DNA of 64,000 nucleotides, taken from positions 186,001 through 250,000 of the forward strand of contig NZ_VYVA01000001.1 of the NCBI RefSeq assembly GCF_009193215.1, given 5' to 3'. Of the stretch, positions 19,344-27,882 are shown piece after piece (the first letter of the stretch is position 1; the number at the start of each line of letters is the position of its first letter). The DNA is from Flavicella marina (GTDB lineage: Bacteria > Bacteroidota > Bacteroidia > Flavobacteriales > Flavobacteriaceae). The notes under the pieces were generated by a model, which saw nothing but the letters and a program-made list of their open reading frames with translations, did no database searches and was not told the origin of the DNA. The translations under genes and the position numbers were made by a program.

Positions 19344-20846
19344 ATGAAATCCTACAAAAAACAACATAAACCGGCTTCTGAATTCGAAAGTCGATCAGAA
19401 TATCTAGAACACGAATTACAAATAATGAAACCCAGAAGGTATAAACTAAACCTTCCTGGAAGAGATTTCCGATTTGAATGGGAAGATTTGGTACCAGCTC
19501 TTGCGGGTACCTTAGGAATCATTGCAATGTATTCATCCGTGATGATGGCTTGGGCTGATGGCTTGACAAAAGCCTGGGACCACGTTACTTTAGGTAAAGA
19601 ATTTGCGATTGAAGTATCTAGGGTAGAAATGATTATCCCTGCCTTGTTGTTCGTAATTCTCGCCTCTGGTTTTTTTAACCCTAAAGCAAACCTAGCTGGA
19701 AATCATGGTCCAATGATTCCAATTATTGCGAGTATTGCTTTGGCGGGTGCACATCCATTGGCTCTTGCAATTTTAATCGGTGTCTTTGGCTTGCTCTTGA
19801 GTTTTTTCAAAGGAGGATCAAGATTGGTGGACTTAACAAGTAAAGGAGTTGCTGGTGGATTATTGATATTTTTAGGTTTCATGGGTGCTTTGAGCCAAAT
19901 AAAAACCATTCAAACTTGGAGTTTAGGACTTGAGAGTATTTCTGTAAAAGCGCGTTCCATGGGGTATCTAGGATTGATCATTTTAGGGGTAACGGTAATT
20001 CTATATAGTTATCTCGCTAGAATTGATAAAAGATGGCTAGCCATACCTACATGTGCTGCTACAGCTTTGGCAATTGCCCTTATTGGTGGTGCAGGTTTCG
20101 ACCTTCAGTTTACCACTGAAATGGGATTACCGAATCTAAACCCGGTTTATTGGTGGGGAAGTACCAAAGAAGGTTGGATGCTTGGTTTACCTAACACACA
20201 ACACTTCATTGCTTCTTTGCCTTTTGCTATTTTGGCAGTTGCCATGTGGTCTCCCGATTTTTTAGGTCATCGTATTTTCCAAGAAATGAATTATCCTAAA
20301 AAAACAGAAAAAGTCCTGATGGATGTTGATGACACCATGACGATGTGTTCTATCCGTCAAATGGTTGGGACGGCAGTCGGTGGCGGAAACATTACATCTT
20401 CATGGGGAACCTATATGATTCCAGCTGCCATTGCAAAAAGACCAATTCCTGCCGGCGCCATCTTATTAGGTCTAATGGTAATCGCTGTTGCTATTTTGGG
20501 TACTCCCATGGATGTTGCAGTTTGGCCACCTGTTCGATCGATCGCATTATTGGTAGGTGTATTTTTACCAATGATCGAAGCTGGAATTCAAATGGTAAAA
20601 GAGAGTGCTTCTGCACAGGCGGCAGGAATTTGCATTTTCATGGCCATGGTTACCAACCCCGTTTTGGCATGGGCACTGGCTATGTTTCTTGACAATAATG
20701 GCTTGATAGGAGACAAAGATAGACCTGAAAAGTTATCAACCATGGACAGATTGATCATACCGTTAACCATATTGCTGATCTGTATTGCGGCTGTTCTTGC
20801 TGTCGGAATGCTAAACGGAAAATATGGTATTCATGCACTTCTATAA
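19344..20846 (+). CDS. DUF3360 family inner-membrane permease
   Basis: A 500-residue polytopic membrane protein with about 12 hydrophobic segments. The N-terminal stretch KPASEFESRSEYLEHELQIM, the segment NLAGNHGPMIPII, and the later blocks WSPDFLGHRIFQEMNYPKKT and GGGNITSSWGTYMIPAAIAK are recalled from DUF3360 proteins of Vibrio and other marine bacteria. The family resembles NCS2/SulP-type permeases by topology (repeated half-barrel, Gly/Pro-broken helices), but its substrate is not known to me. It follows pflBA, separated by a terminator, which makes a link to an anaerobic metabolite only a guess. Confidence 0.8.
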   Translation: MKSYKKQHKPASEFESRSEYLEHELQIMKPRRYKLNLPGRDFRFEWEDLVPALAGTLGIIAMYSSVMMAWADGLTKAWDHVTLGKEFAIEVSRVEMIIPALLFVILASGFFNPKANLAGNHGPMIPIIASIALAGAHPLALAILIGVFGLLLSFFKGGSRLVDLTSKGVAGGLLIFLGFMGALSQIKTIQTWSLGLESISVKARSMGYLGLIILGVTVILYSYLARIDKRWLAIPTCAATALAIALIGGAGFDLQFTTEMGLPNLNPVYWWGSTKEGWMLGLPNTQHFIASLPFAILAVAMWSPDFLGHRIFQEMNYPKKTEKVLMDVDDTMTMCSIRQMVGTAVGGGNITSSWGTYMIPAAIAKRPIPAGAILLGLMVIAVAILGTPMDVAVWPPVRSIALLVGVFLPMIEAGIQMVKESASAQAAGICIFMAMVTNPVLAWALAMFLDNNGLIGDKDRPEKLSTMDRLIIPLTILLICIAAVLAVGMLNGKYGIHALL

Positions 20847-20892
20847 AACAAAAAAATGAATAAAACTCCTATCGGCGAATAAATAACACAAT

Positions 20893-20919
20893 AACTCCCT
20901 TTTATTCAGGAGTTGTTTT
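20893..20919. terminator. Terminator between the DUF3360 gene and the sulfatase operon
   Basis: 6-bp stem AACTCC (20893-20898) / GGAGTT (20909-20914) followed by GTTTTT, in the gap between convergent genes. The stem is short, so confidence is moderate. Confidence 0.55.
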
Positions 20920-22313
20920 TAAAACGAATCTTCTGTAGTATTGAGTTTATAAAGAATTGATTTCATCTTTTTCACCATCTCTGGATTGTTTGCTGCAATA
21001 TTTACTTGCTCACCAATATCTTTAGATAAATCATACAACTCAAAAGGTAGATCTTGCTCAGTTCTCTTTTTAGATGAATTCAAATGGATTGCAATTCCTT
21101 TCATATCACCGATACGAATTGCCTGCTTCGTTGCTTTCCAATCTGTATACTTCCAATACAAATAAGGTGCAATTTCTTGGTTTTTAGTATCTCCAATTAA
21201 AGTAGGTAAAAGTGAAATACCTTCACATTGTGTTGGTATCTCTTGCTCTGTAATATCAGCAATTGTTGCCAAAACATCCCAAAAAGCGCTTGGCAAATCA
21301 CTAATAGAACCAGCTTTTATTTTTTCTGGCCAATGCGCTATCATTGGTGCACGTATGCCTCCTTCATAGACCTCTCTTTTTCCCCCTTTTAAGTCCCCAT
21401 TAGAATTCCAAAATTCTGGATCATGTCCACCTTCATGGTGTGGCCCATTATCTGAAGAAAATAAGACCAACGTGTTGTCTAATACATTTTGCTCTTTTAA
21501 TATTTCTAATAATTCACCAACCTGATTGTCTAAATGTTCTACCATAGCAGGAAATGCTGCAACTGGATTTACAACATCGGGGCAAGGTTCTGGTGTGGCA
21601 TAATACTCCCCAACAATAGTATCGAACTGAGGATACTTTTTTCTCCATTTTTCGTGCAGTTTTTTTGGAGCATGCATTGCTGCATGAGGAATAGCTGTTG
21701 GTATATAACAGAAAAAGGGCTTTTTATTTTTTGCGTTTTGTTCGATAAATTCAAATGCGTTATCCATGATTATATCATGCACATAAGCTCCTTTCTCAAC
21801 AACAACTTCGTTACCGTTCTTTACCATTTTTTTAGGATAATACGTGTGAGCAGTTGTTTGGGTTTTCCATCCATAAAACTCATCAAAGCCATTGTTTAAC
21901 GGATTTTTTGTTCCTAAACTACTGGTGTCACCTAACCCCCATTTTCCGAATGCACCTGTTACATACCCTGCCTTTTTAAACAATTTTGGCAAGGTAACAA
22001 GATTCGCATCCATTGGTGGCTCAGCCTTAGAATTTCCAGTAATGTAAACCGTAGCCGGAGATTGACCCGTCATTAAAACAGCCCTTGACGGGCTGCAAAC
22101 AGCATTTCCAGAATAATGCTGGGTAAATAGCATTCCGTTTTTAGCAAGCCTATCTATATTGGGAGTTTTAAACTTTTCTTGACCATAACAACTTAGATCT
22201 CCATAACCTAAATCATCAGCTAAAATATAAATGACATTGGGTCTGTTTTGAGAAAAACATGAAGAAATAGAACTTCCAATAACAATTGCTAATGTGACAA
22301 TTATTTTTATCAT
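20919..22313 (-). CDS. Secreted arylsulfatase-type sulfatase (S1, CSPSRA motif)
   Basis: A 464-residue formylglycine-dependent sulfatase. N-terminal signal with a possible lipobox (SISSCFSQ), then the metal-binding start VIYILADDLGYGDLSCYG and the maturation motif CSPSRAVLMTGQ with C73 as the residue converted to formylglycine. The conserved KWGLGD, FSSDNGPHHEGGHDP and GGIRAPMIAHWP blocks follow. It resembles arylsulfatase A-like and N-acetylgalactosamine-6-sulfatase-like subfamilies. It lies 4 nt after the next sulfatase and forms a two-gene unit. The sulfate position it removes cannot be read from sequence; context suggests an algal galactan. Confidence 0.92.
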   Translation of the reverse strand: MIKIIVTLAIVIGSSISSCFSQNRPNVIYILADDLGYGDLSCYGQEKFKTPNIDRLAKNGMLFTQHYSGNAVCSPSRAVLMTGQSPATVYITGNSKAEPPMDANLVTLPKLFKKAGYVTGAFGKWGLGDTSSLGTKNPLNNGFDEFYGWKTQTTAHTYYPKKMVKNGNEVVVEKGAYVHDIIMDNAFEFIEQNAKNKKPFFCYIPTAIPHAAMHAPKKLHEKWRKKYPQFDTIVGEYYATPEPCPDVVNPVAAFPAMVEHLDNQVGELLEILKEQNVLDNTLVLFSSDNGPHHEGGHDPEFWNSNGDLKGGKREVYEGGIRAPMIAHWPEKIKAGSISDLPSAFWDVLATIADITEQEIPTQCEGISLLPTLIGDTKNQEIAPYLYWKYTDWKATKQAIRIGDMKGIAIHLNSSKKRTEQDLPFELYDLSKDIGEQVNIAANNPEMVKKMKSILYKLNTTEDSF

Positions 22314-22317
22314 ACCT

Positions 22318-23739
22318 CTATTTTACTAGTTGCTTTAGTTCTTTTCTGAAACGACTTAGAACCTCTTTATAATCTTTATCCTTAGCGATATTATGCCATT
22401 CCATTGGATCGTTCGTGTGATTATACAGCTCTTCAAATCCATCGGTATATACAATATATCTATAACTTTCATCTCTTAAAGAATGATTTCCTAACCCTTT
22501 GGTCGTTAAAGCTGAATGGTTCCATTCTCCATTAGGATTTTTAACCAAGTGACTAAAGCTATTTCCATCTAAATCTTTCTTTTCAGGTAAATCACATAAA
22601 TCAATTAACGTAGGATAAACATCGATCAACGAAACTGTTCGCATACTAACACCTGCTGCTCCATTTCTTGGATCAAAAATCAACAAAGGTGTTTTCGTAG
22701 CTTCTTCCCACAGGGTTTGCTTTGACCAATGTTCTTTCTCTCCTAAATGCCAACCATGATCTCCCATCAATACAACAATTGTATTTTCTTTGTATGTGCT
22801 TTCTTCAAGGTTATCTAACAAATGACCAACACAGGCATCAGCATAAGCCAAGTTCGCTAAATAAGCCCTCACAAAATATTTCCATTGATTGTTTCTTACG
22901 ACCTCTTCATGTAATTTACTACCCGCCCAATTTTTTCCAACTTTACCTACGTCTGCCAAATCGTTTTTCATAACCTTTGGCAACTCAATTGTCTCCACAT
23001 CGAACATATCAAAATACTTTTGAGGAGCGTACAATGGTAAATGAGGCCTGAAAACTCCACAAGCTAGGAAAAAAGGTTTGTCATGTGATTTTTGTAAAAA
23101 TTTCGCAGCATAATCTGCAGATTTCCAATCATGAGTTTTTTTATCAGCAATGTCGATTCCTGCCCAATCGAAAGATCTGGTTTTACTTCCTTTGACACCG
23201 GCTCTCTTAAAATCTATACCATGTTGATGGCGGTCTTCTTTTGCCGGAAACTGAACTCCCAAACCTCCTTTATGTTCTTGTTGAAATGACCCTGGATCAC
23301 TACCTTCTCTAGGCTCTGGTTTTGTGCCTCTTGGACTGTGAAATATTTTTCCAGCTGCAGCAGTCTTGTATCCATTTTGCTCAAAGTATTGCGGCAAGGT
23401 TACAGTTTTTTCGAAACCTTTCATTTTACGAAACACCTCATTATTTCCATACACACCCGTTTTAAAAGGTTGGTACCCTGTCAACATACTGGTTCTAGAA
23501 GGATTGCACAAAGCTGCAGAGCAATATGCTTGTTTAAAAATGGTACTTTTTCTTGCTAATTTATCCATATTCGGAGTAATCGCTTGCGAATGACCACCAA
23601 AGGCACCTACCCAATCATTCATATCATCAACCATAATTAACAACACATTGGGTTTCTCCTTATTATTTTGGCTCCAAGTCAGACTTGAAACACAGAGAAA
23701 AAATACGATGAGAATTTTAAAATTGATTTTTATTTTCAT
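22318..23739 (-). CDS. Secreted iduronate-2-sulfatase-like sulfatase (S1, CNPSRT motif)
   Basis: A 473-residue sulfatase with a signal peptide (cleavage near LTWSQ). NVLLIMVDDMNDWVGAFGGH, the motif CNPSRTSMLTG with C78 as formylglycine precursor, and the insertion FFLACGVFRPHLPLYAPQKY are typical of the iduronate-2-sulfatase-like (S1_7) type, which in marine bacteria commonly acts on carrageenan- or ulvan-derived sugars (family knowledge). VLMGDHGWHLGEKEHWSK supplies the late active-site residues. Maturation needs FGE or anSME, neither of which is in the window. Confidence 0.92.
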   Translation of the reverse strand: MKIKINFKILIVFFLCVSSLTWSQNNKEKPNVLLIMVDDMNDWVGAFGGHSQAITPNMDKLARKSTIFKQAYCSAALCNPSRTSMLTGYQPFKTGVYGNNEVFRKMKGFEKTVTLPQYFEQNGYKTAAAGKIFHSPRGTKPEPREGSDPGSFQQEHKGGLGVQFPAKEDRHQHGIDFKRAGVKGSKTRSFDWAGIDIADKKTHDWKSADYAAKFLQKSHDKPFFLACGVFRPHLPLYAPQKYFDMFDVETIELPKVMKNDLADVGKVGKNWAGSKLHEEVVRNNQWKYFVRAYLANLAYADACVGHLLDNLEESTYKENTIVVLMGDHGWHLGEKEHWSKQTLWEEATKTPLLIFDPRNGAAGVSMRTVSLIDVYPTLIDLCDLPEKKDLDGNSFSHLVKNPNGEWNHSALTTKGLGNHSLRDESYRYIVYTDGFEELYNHTNDPMEWHNIAKDKDYKEVLSRFRKELKQLVK

Positions 23740-23831
23740 TTTGCTCAGTTTTCATTTAATCTTCAACAAGAAACAAAAGTTATCAGATAATGCTGTACCC
23801 ATCCGTTCAACCAATGTAAACCTCCGTATAA

Positions 23832-23865
23832 AAAAACCTCCCTTACAGCAGTAAGAGAGGTTTTT
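23832..23865 (-). terminator. Terminator after the 780-residue sulfatase gene
   Basis: 15-bp stem (23832-23846 with 23851-23865) with one mismatch that becomes a G.U pair in the minus-strand RNA, an AGCA loop on the plus strand, and a T-tract. It therefore serves the minus-strand sulfatase at 23885 and separates it from the next two. Confidence 0.85.
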
Positions 23866-23884
23866 AAAATACGTAATACAAGTT

Positions 23885-26227
23885 TTATTTTATTTCAATA
23901 ATAACCTTGTCTATTTTACCCGTAAATGTAGTTTCTACTGGTCCGTAACCAATGCCTTCAGCTACCGGAGTTTGATTGTCTAATCCAACATCAGCTGTTT
24001 CATCAGCAGAAAACATGTTTGGTTGCGTTTTTTCTATTCTACCACTTCCTTCAGAACCATCAGATACAGAGATTGTCGCATCTCCTCCTTTACCATTTCC
24101 ACCACCGTCATATTTAAAATCAAACTTGATTGATACTTTCCCTGGTTTTAATTTTTGATCTGTAGAAATCACATATCGTTCTAATCCTAAAAAGTTATAA
24201 GTAAACATTGGTACATTGTCTTTTACATACAAACACCATCCACCAAATCGACCACCTTGTGTAAGAATGACTCCATTTGTATTTTCTTTTACTTCAATTT
24301 CAGCATCAATACTAAATGACCTGTTTTTAATGTTGATAAAGGTATTTTCCATCATACCTTCCATCCCCTCATATAATTTCAATGAAGTTCTACCACCCAT
24401 GATATCTGGTCTTCCAGCAATCGCAGGATTTGTTCTTTCTACAACGCGATCATCAATCGGCAATACATGATACTTTTCAGCTTCTGCCATAAATAAATCT
24501 TGCATTTCTTTCAACTTCTTAGGGTATTTTTTTGCTAGATTTTTAGTTAAACTAAAGTCATTTCTAACATCATACAATTCCCAAACATCTTCTTCAAGCT
24601 TTGGAAAGCCTTTCATTTCCCAAGGAGCTCTGTGCAATGTTCTTGCATACCAACCATTTAAATACAATGCTCTGTTCCCAAACAACTCAAAATATTGAAT
24701 CGTATGTCTTTCTGCTGCATCTTTGTTATCAAAAGTATATGCAAAACTTGTTCCTTCGATCGGAGTTTGTGGCACTCCATTCACCACTTTCGGTTCTGGT
24801 AACCCAGCAACCTCTAAAATCGTAGGTGCAATATCAATAGCATGTGTAAACTGTTCTCTAATCCCTTTACCGTCTGTTACTTTTTCAGGATAATGCACAA
24901 TCATACCAGTTCTTGTTCCACCAAAATCTGAAGCTATTTGTTTGGTCCAAGTAAAAGGAGCATCAAATGCCACAGCCCAACCGGCAGCCATATGTGGAAA
25001 CGTATTTGGCAGTCCCCAATCATCCATCAAAGGCAATAGGTCTTCAACTTTCTCTTCAACAAAATTGAAATAGGTCATCTCGTTATACATACCTACCATA
25101 CCACCTTCAGCACTAGTTGCATTATCACCAGCAACGAATACAATCATGGTATTGTCTAATTCTCCTATTTCTTCAATAGCATCAACCAACCTTCCAATTT
25201 CATAATCTGTCATTTCAACAAATCCTGAAAATACCTCAGCTTGACGAGCAAACAATTTACGTTCGTTATCTGTTAATTTCTTCCAATCTTTAATATCATC
25301 AGGTTTAGGTGCTAATTTGGTTTTAGAAGGAATGATTCCTCCTGCTTTCATATTTTTTACAGATTCCTTACGCACTTCATCCCAACCTTTGTCGTACTTT
25401 CCTTTGTATTTATCCGACCATTCTTTTGAAACGTGGTGTGGTGCATGAACCGCTCCCGTTGAAAAATAAACGAAAAAAGGTTTGTCTGGAGTCATAGACT
25501 GTTGTGCTTTCACCCAGTTAATTGCTTGATTCGTCATATCAGTGGTAAAATGATAATTATCCATTTTAGGTGGATTCACTTTTTTTACTCCGTCAAAAAT
25601 TAATGGAGCCCATTGATCTGTTTCCCCTCCAATAAATCCGTAAAACTTATCAAAACCTTGACGTGTTGGCCAACGATCAAAAGGACCAGATACACTTGTT
25701 TCCCATGCAGCTGTCTCATGCCATTTACCGAATGCCGCTGTACTGTAACCATTCAAACGTAAAGTTTCAGCTAATGGAGCAACACTTGGAGGAAGTGCTC
25801 CTGTATTACCTGGGTAGGCCGTACTTGTTTCCATAATAGAACCAGTATTACAGGTGTGATGATTTCTTCCTGTTTTTATAGACATTCTGGTAGGAGAACA
25901 CAAAGAAGTTGTATTGAAATTATTATAGCGTAACCCTTTCTCAGCTAGACGCTCCATAGTAGGTGTCTTGATAGGACCACCAAATGCCGTCGTTGCTCCC
26001 ATTCCCAAATCGTCAATTAATACTATAACAACATTCGGTGCCTCTTTCGGAGCTTTTACTTCAAAACGTTCTGGTGGTGTAGTGTTTCTCGCATCTAATT
26101 CAGTGTAGGCTTTTGGTTCTTGAGGCACAATCGGAAGAATCTCTCTATTGATATTCTCCTGCCCATTTACTTGCAATGCTCCGCAAAAAATCAAAGAGCT
26201 AAATAAAAGTTTTACATTCAATTTCAT
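23885..26227 (-). CDS. Large secreted arylsulfatase with C-terminal lectin-like domain
   Basis: A 780-residue sulfatase of the long arylsulfatase type (S1_4-like). Signal peptide (residues 1-22, ending VNGQE), VVIVLIDDLGMGATTAFGG, the motif CSPTRMSIKTGRNHHT with C110 as formylglycine precursor, then KWHETAAWETSVSGPFDRWP and GGETDQWAPLIFDG, both typical of this subfamily. From about residue 625 a beta-sandwich (FINIKNRSFSIDAEIEVKE) forms an accessory domain. It is monocistronic, with its own terminator, and divergent from the winged-helix/TPR regulator gene, which may control it. Confidence 0.93.
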   Translation of the reverse strand: MKLNVKLLFSSLIFCGALQVNGQENINREILPIVPQEPKAYTELDARNTTPPERFEVKAPKEAPNVVIVLIDDLGMGATTAFGGPIKTPTMERLAEKGLRYNNFNTTSLCSPTRMSIKTGRNHHTCNTGSIMETSTAYPGNTGALPPSVAPLAETLRLNGYSTAAFGKWHETAAWETSVSGPFDRWPTRQGFDKFYGFIGGETDQWAPLIFDGVKKVNPPKMDNYHFTTDMTNQAINWVKAQQSMTPDKPFFVYFSTGAVHAPHHVSKEWSDKYKGKYDKGWDEVRKESVKNMKAGGIIPSKTKLAPKPDDIKDWKKLTDNERKLFARQAEVFSGFVEMTDYEIGRLVDAIEEIGELDNTMIVFVAGDNATSAEGGMVGMYNEMTYFNFVEEKVEDLLPLMDDWGLPNTFPHMAAGWAVAFDAPFTWTKQIASDFGGTRTGMIVHYPEKVTDGKGIREQFTHAIDIAPTILEVAGLPEPKVVNGVPQTPIEGTSFAYTFDNKDAAERHTIQYFELFGNRALYLNGWYARTLHRAPWEMKGFPKLEEDVWELYDVRNDFSLTKNLAKKYPKKLKEMQDLFMAEAEKYHVLPIDDRVVERTNPAIAGRPDIMGGRTSLKLYEGMEGMMENTFINIKNRSFSIDAEIEVKENTNGVILTQGGRFGGWCLYVKDNVPMFTYNFLGLERYVISTDQKLKPGKVSIKFDFKYDGGGNGKGGDATISVSDGSEGSGRIEKTQPNMFSADETADVGLDNQTPVAEGIGYGPVETTFTGKIDKVIIEIK

Positions 26228-26338
26228 AATTTTAATTTTGATTAACTTTATCTAAGGTACGTTTAATATTATAATTAAGTTTTTTTTTTATTAATCTAAA
26301 TTCTGTTTTTTTTTTACATCTACAAATAAAAATCTCTA

Positions 26339-26351
26339 TTTTACGGTAAAA
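26339..26351. promoter_or_regulatory. Palindrome in the regulator/sulfatase divergent region
   Basis: TTTTAC-G-GTAAAA, a perfect 6+6 palindrome about one central base, 13 nt before the regulator ATG. It is a candidate operator, for example for autoregulation; no second copy was found at the other genes of the locus. Confidence 0.35.
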
Positions 26352-26364
26352 TCACCCTATAACT

Positions 26365-27879
26365 ATGGTCAAAACATTAGACATCGAAAAAATAAATATT
26401 CAGACTGAAAAAATCACAAAAAGCAACATTTTTTCGAATAGCCCTCTGATGATTAAACTATTAGAGTATTTGGTTGATAAATCAATTGAAGCTCCAGATG
26501 AAAAAGTGACGCAATTTGAAATCGGCGTTGCTGTATTAAATAAATCACAAAAAAACTTTGACCCTACATATGATCCGATTATTAGAATACACGCTAGAAG
26601 ACTCCGAAAATATTTACATCAGTATTACGACGTATCAACCGATCAAAATGAAATTGTAATTTCTATGCCAAAGGGTCAATATGGGCTCACATTCAATTAC
26701 CCACAATTTACTTACGCTGAAAAAATCGAAAAATCACACAACGAAGACTTTCAAAATACAATTGCAATTTCAGATTTTAAAGATTTTAGAATTAAACGGC
26801 ACAACGATGATTTAACAAACTATCTAAAAGAAGATATATTGTTAGAATTATCATTGTTCAAACATTTCAACGTTTTAAACAGCCATGAAGATTCAAGGTT
26901 TTTAATTGACGGATTCTTAACAAATGAAAAAGAGAAATTTAGAATTTCTATTAAACTTATCGATCAAACTTCAAGTCAAATTATTTGGAGTAAAAATGTA
27001 ACTTTTCAATACTCAGAGGAAGAAATACTGTCACTAGAAGAAAGTATTGCAAAACCTATTTCCAGAACGATTGCTGATGTGAATGGTATTATTTGTGGTC
27101 GTATGTATTCTCAAACGGACTGGACAAAGAAATTTAGCTTAAACACATACTCTACGTACCTACACTTTTACAAATATCACATTAATTCGAATGAGGAAAC
27201 CGCTACTGAACTAATACCTATAATTGAAAAACTTGTCAACCAAGAACCTAATTTCGCCTCAGGATGGGCTATTTTGTGTAATCTTTACGCTGATTTATTT
27301 GTATATACATTAGATAAAAAAACACTTTCAAAAGCCTTAGAAAGCGGTAGAAAATCTGTTAATCAAGATGCAAATGACCAAAACGGCTTACTCCACTATG
27401 CATATGCTCTGATGCTAAACAACCAAATACACAATGCGAAAAAACTGATTGAACAATTACTTAATTTAAATAACAATGCCCTTTTTTACACAGGGTGTGC
27501 AGGATGGTTATATTGTTTAATGGGTGATTTTAGTATCGGTTTTAAATTACTTTCGAATACCATCAAACGAAACCCACTATCTCCAGAATGGTTTTATATC
27601 GGTACTTTTATTTACTATGTAAACGAAAATCAAATCGACATGGCTCATCTTGAAGCCTTAAAAATGAATGACCACAACCTGATTTATACACCACTATTAA
27701 AACTAATCAGCTTTCAATTGAATGGATCTTATTCAAAAGCTAAAAAACAGCTACCTAAGATAATCGCACTAAAACCAGATTTTGAACAAAATTATTCAAA
27801 TTATATTTGCTGCTTATTCAAACACCCCAAAACTCAAGACATCTTAATTTCAAGTATTCAAGAAATTGTTAATGCCTAA
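26365..27879 (+). CDS. Winged-helix regulator with TolB-like and TPR domains
   Basis: A 504-residue predicted cytosolic regulator. Residues about 18-115 form a winged-helix-like domain (NSPLMIKLLEYLVDKS, FEIGVAVLNK, DPIIRIHARRLRKYL, ISMPKGQYGLTF) of a type common in Acidobacteria and Planctomycetes regulators. Residues about 128-245 resemble the TolB-N-like domain of CadC/adenylate-cyclase-type regulators (LKEDILLELSLFKHFNVLN, RISIKLIDQTSSQIIWSKN). The remainder is TPR-like helices. No transmembrane segment or receiver is seen. It is divergent from a sulfatase and convergent (3-nt gap) with GH2, so it probably controls this galactan locus. The ligand and DNA site are unknown. Confidence 0.72.
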   Translation: MVKTLDIEKINIQTEKITKSNIFSNSPLMIKLLEYLVDKSIEAPDEKVTQFEIGVAVLNKSQKNFDPTYDPIIRIHARRLRKYLHQYYDVSTDQNEIVISMPKGQYGLTFNYPQFTYAEKIEKSHNEDFQNTIAISDFKDFRIKRHNDDLTNYLKEDILLELSLFKHFNVLNSHEDSRFLIDGFLTNEKEKFRISIKLIDQTSSQIIWSKNVTFQYSEEEILSLEESIAKPISRTIADVNGIICGRMYSQTDWTKKFSLNTYSTYLHFYKYHINSNEETATELIPIIEKLVNQEPNFASGWAILCNLYADLFVYTLDKKTLSKALESGRKSVNQDANDQNGLLHYAYALMLNNQIHNAKKLIEQLLNLNNNALFYTGCAGWLYCLMGDFSIGFKLLSNTIKRNPLSPEWFYIGTFIYYVNENQIDMAHLEALKMNDHNLIYTPLLKLISFQLNGSYSKAKKQLPKIIALKPDFEQNYSNYICCLFKHPKTQDILISSIQEIVNA

Positions 27880-27882
27880 AAA

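Noticed and set aside
21534-21899. 121-residue frame opposite a sulfatase
   Set aside because: It is antisense to conserved sulfatase sequence, and the Cys/Phe-rich product has no domain pattern.
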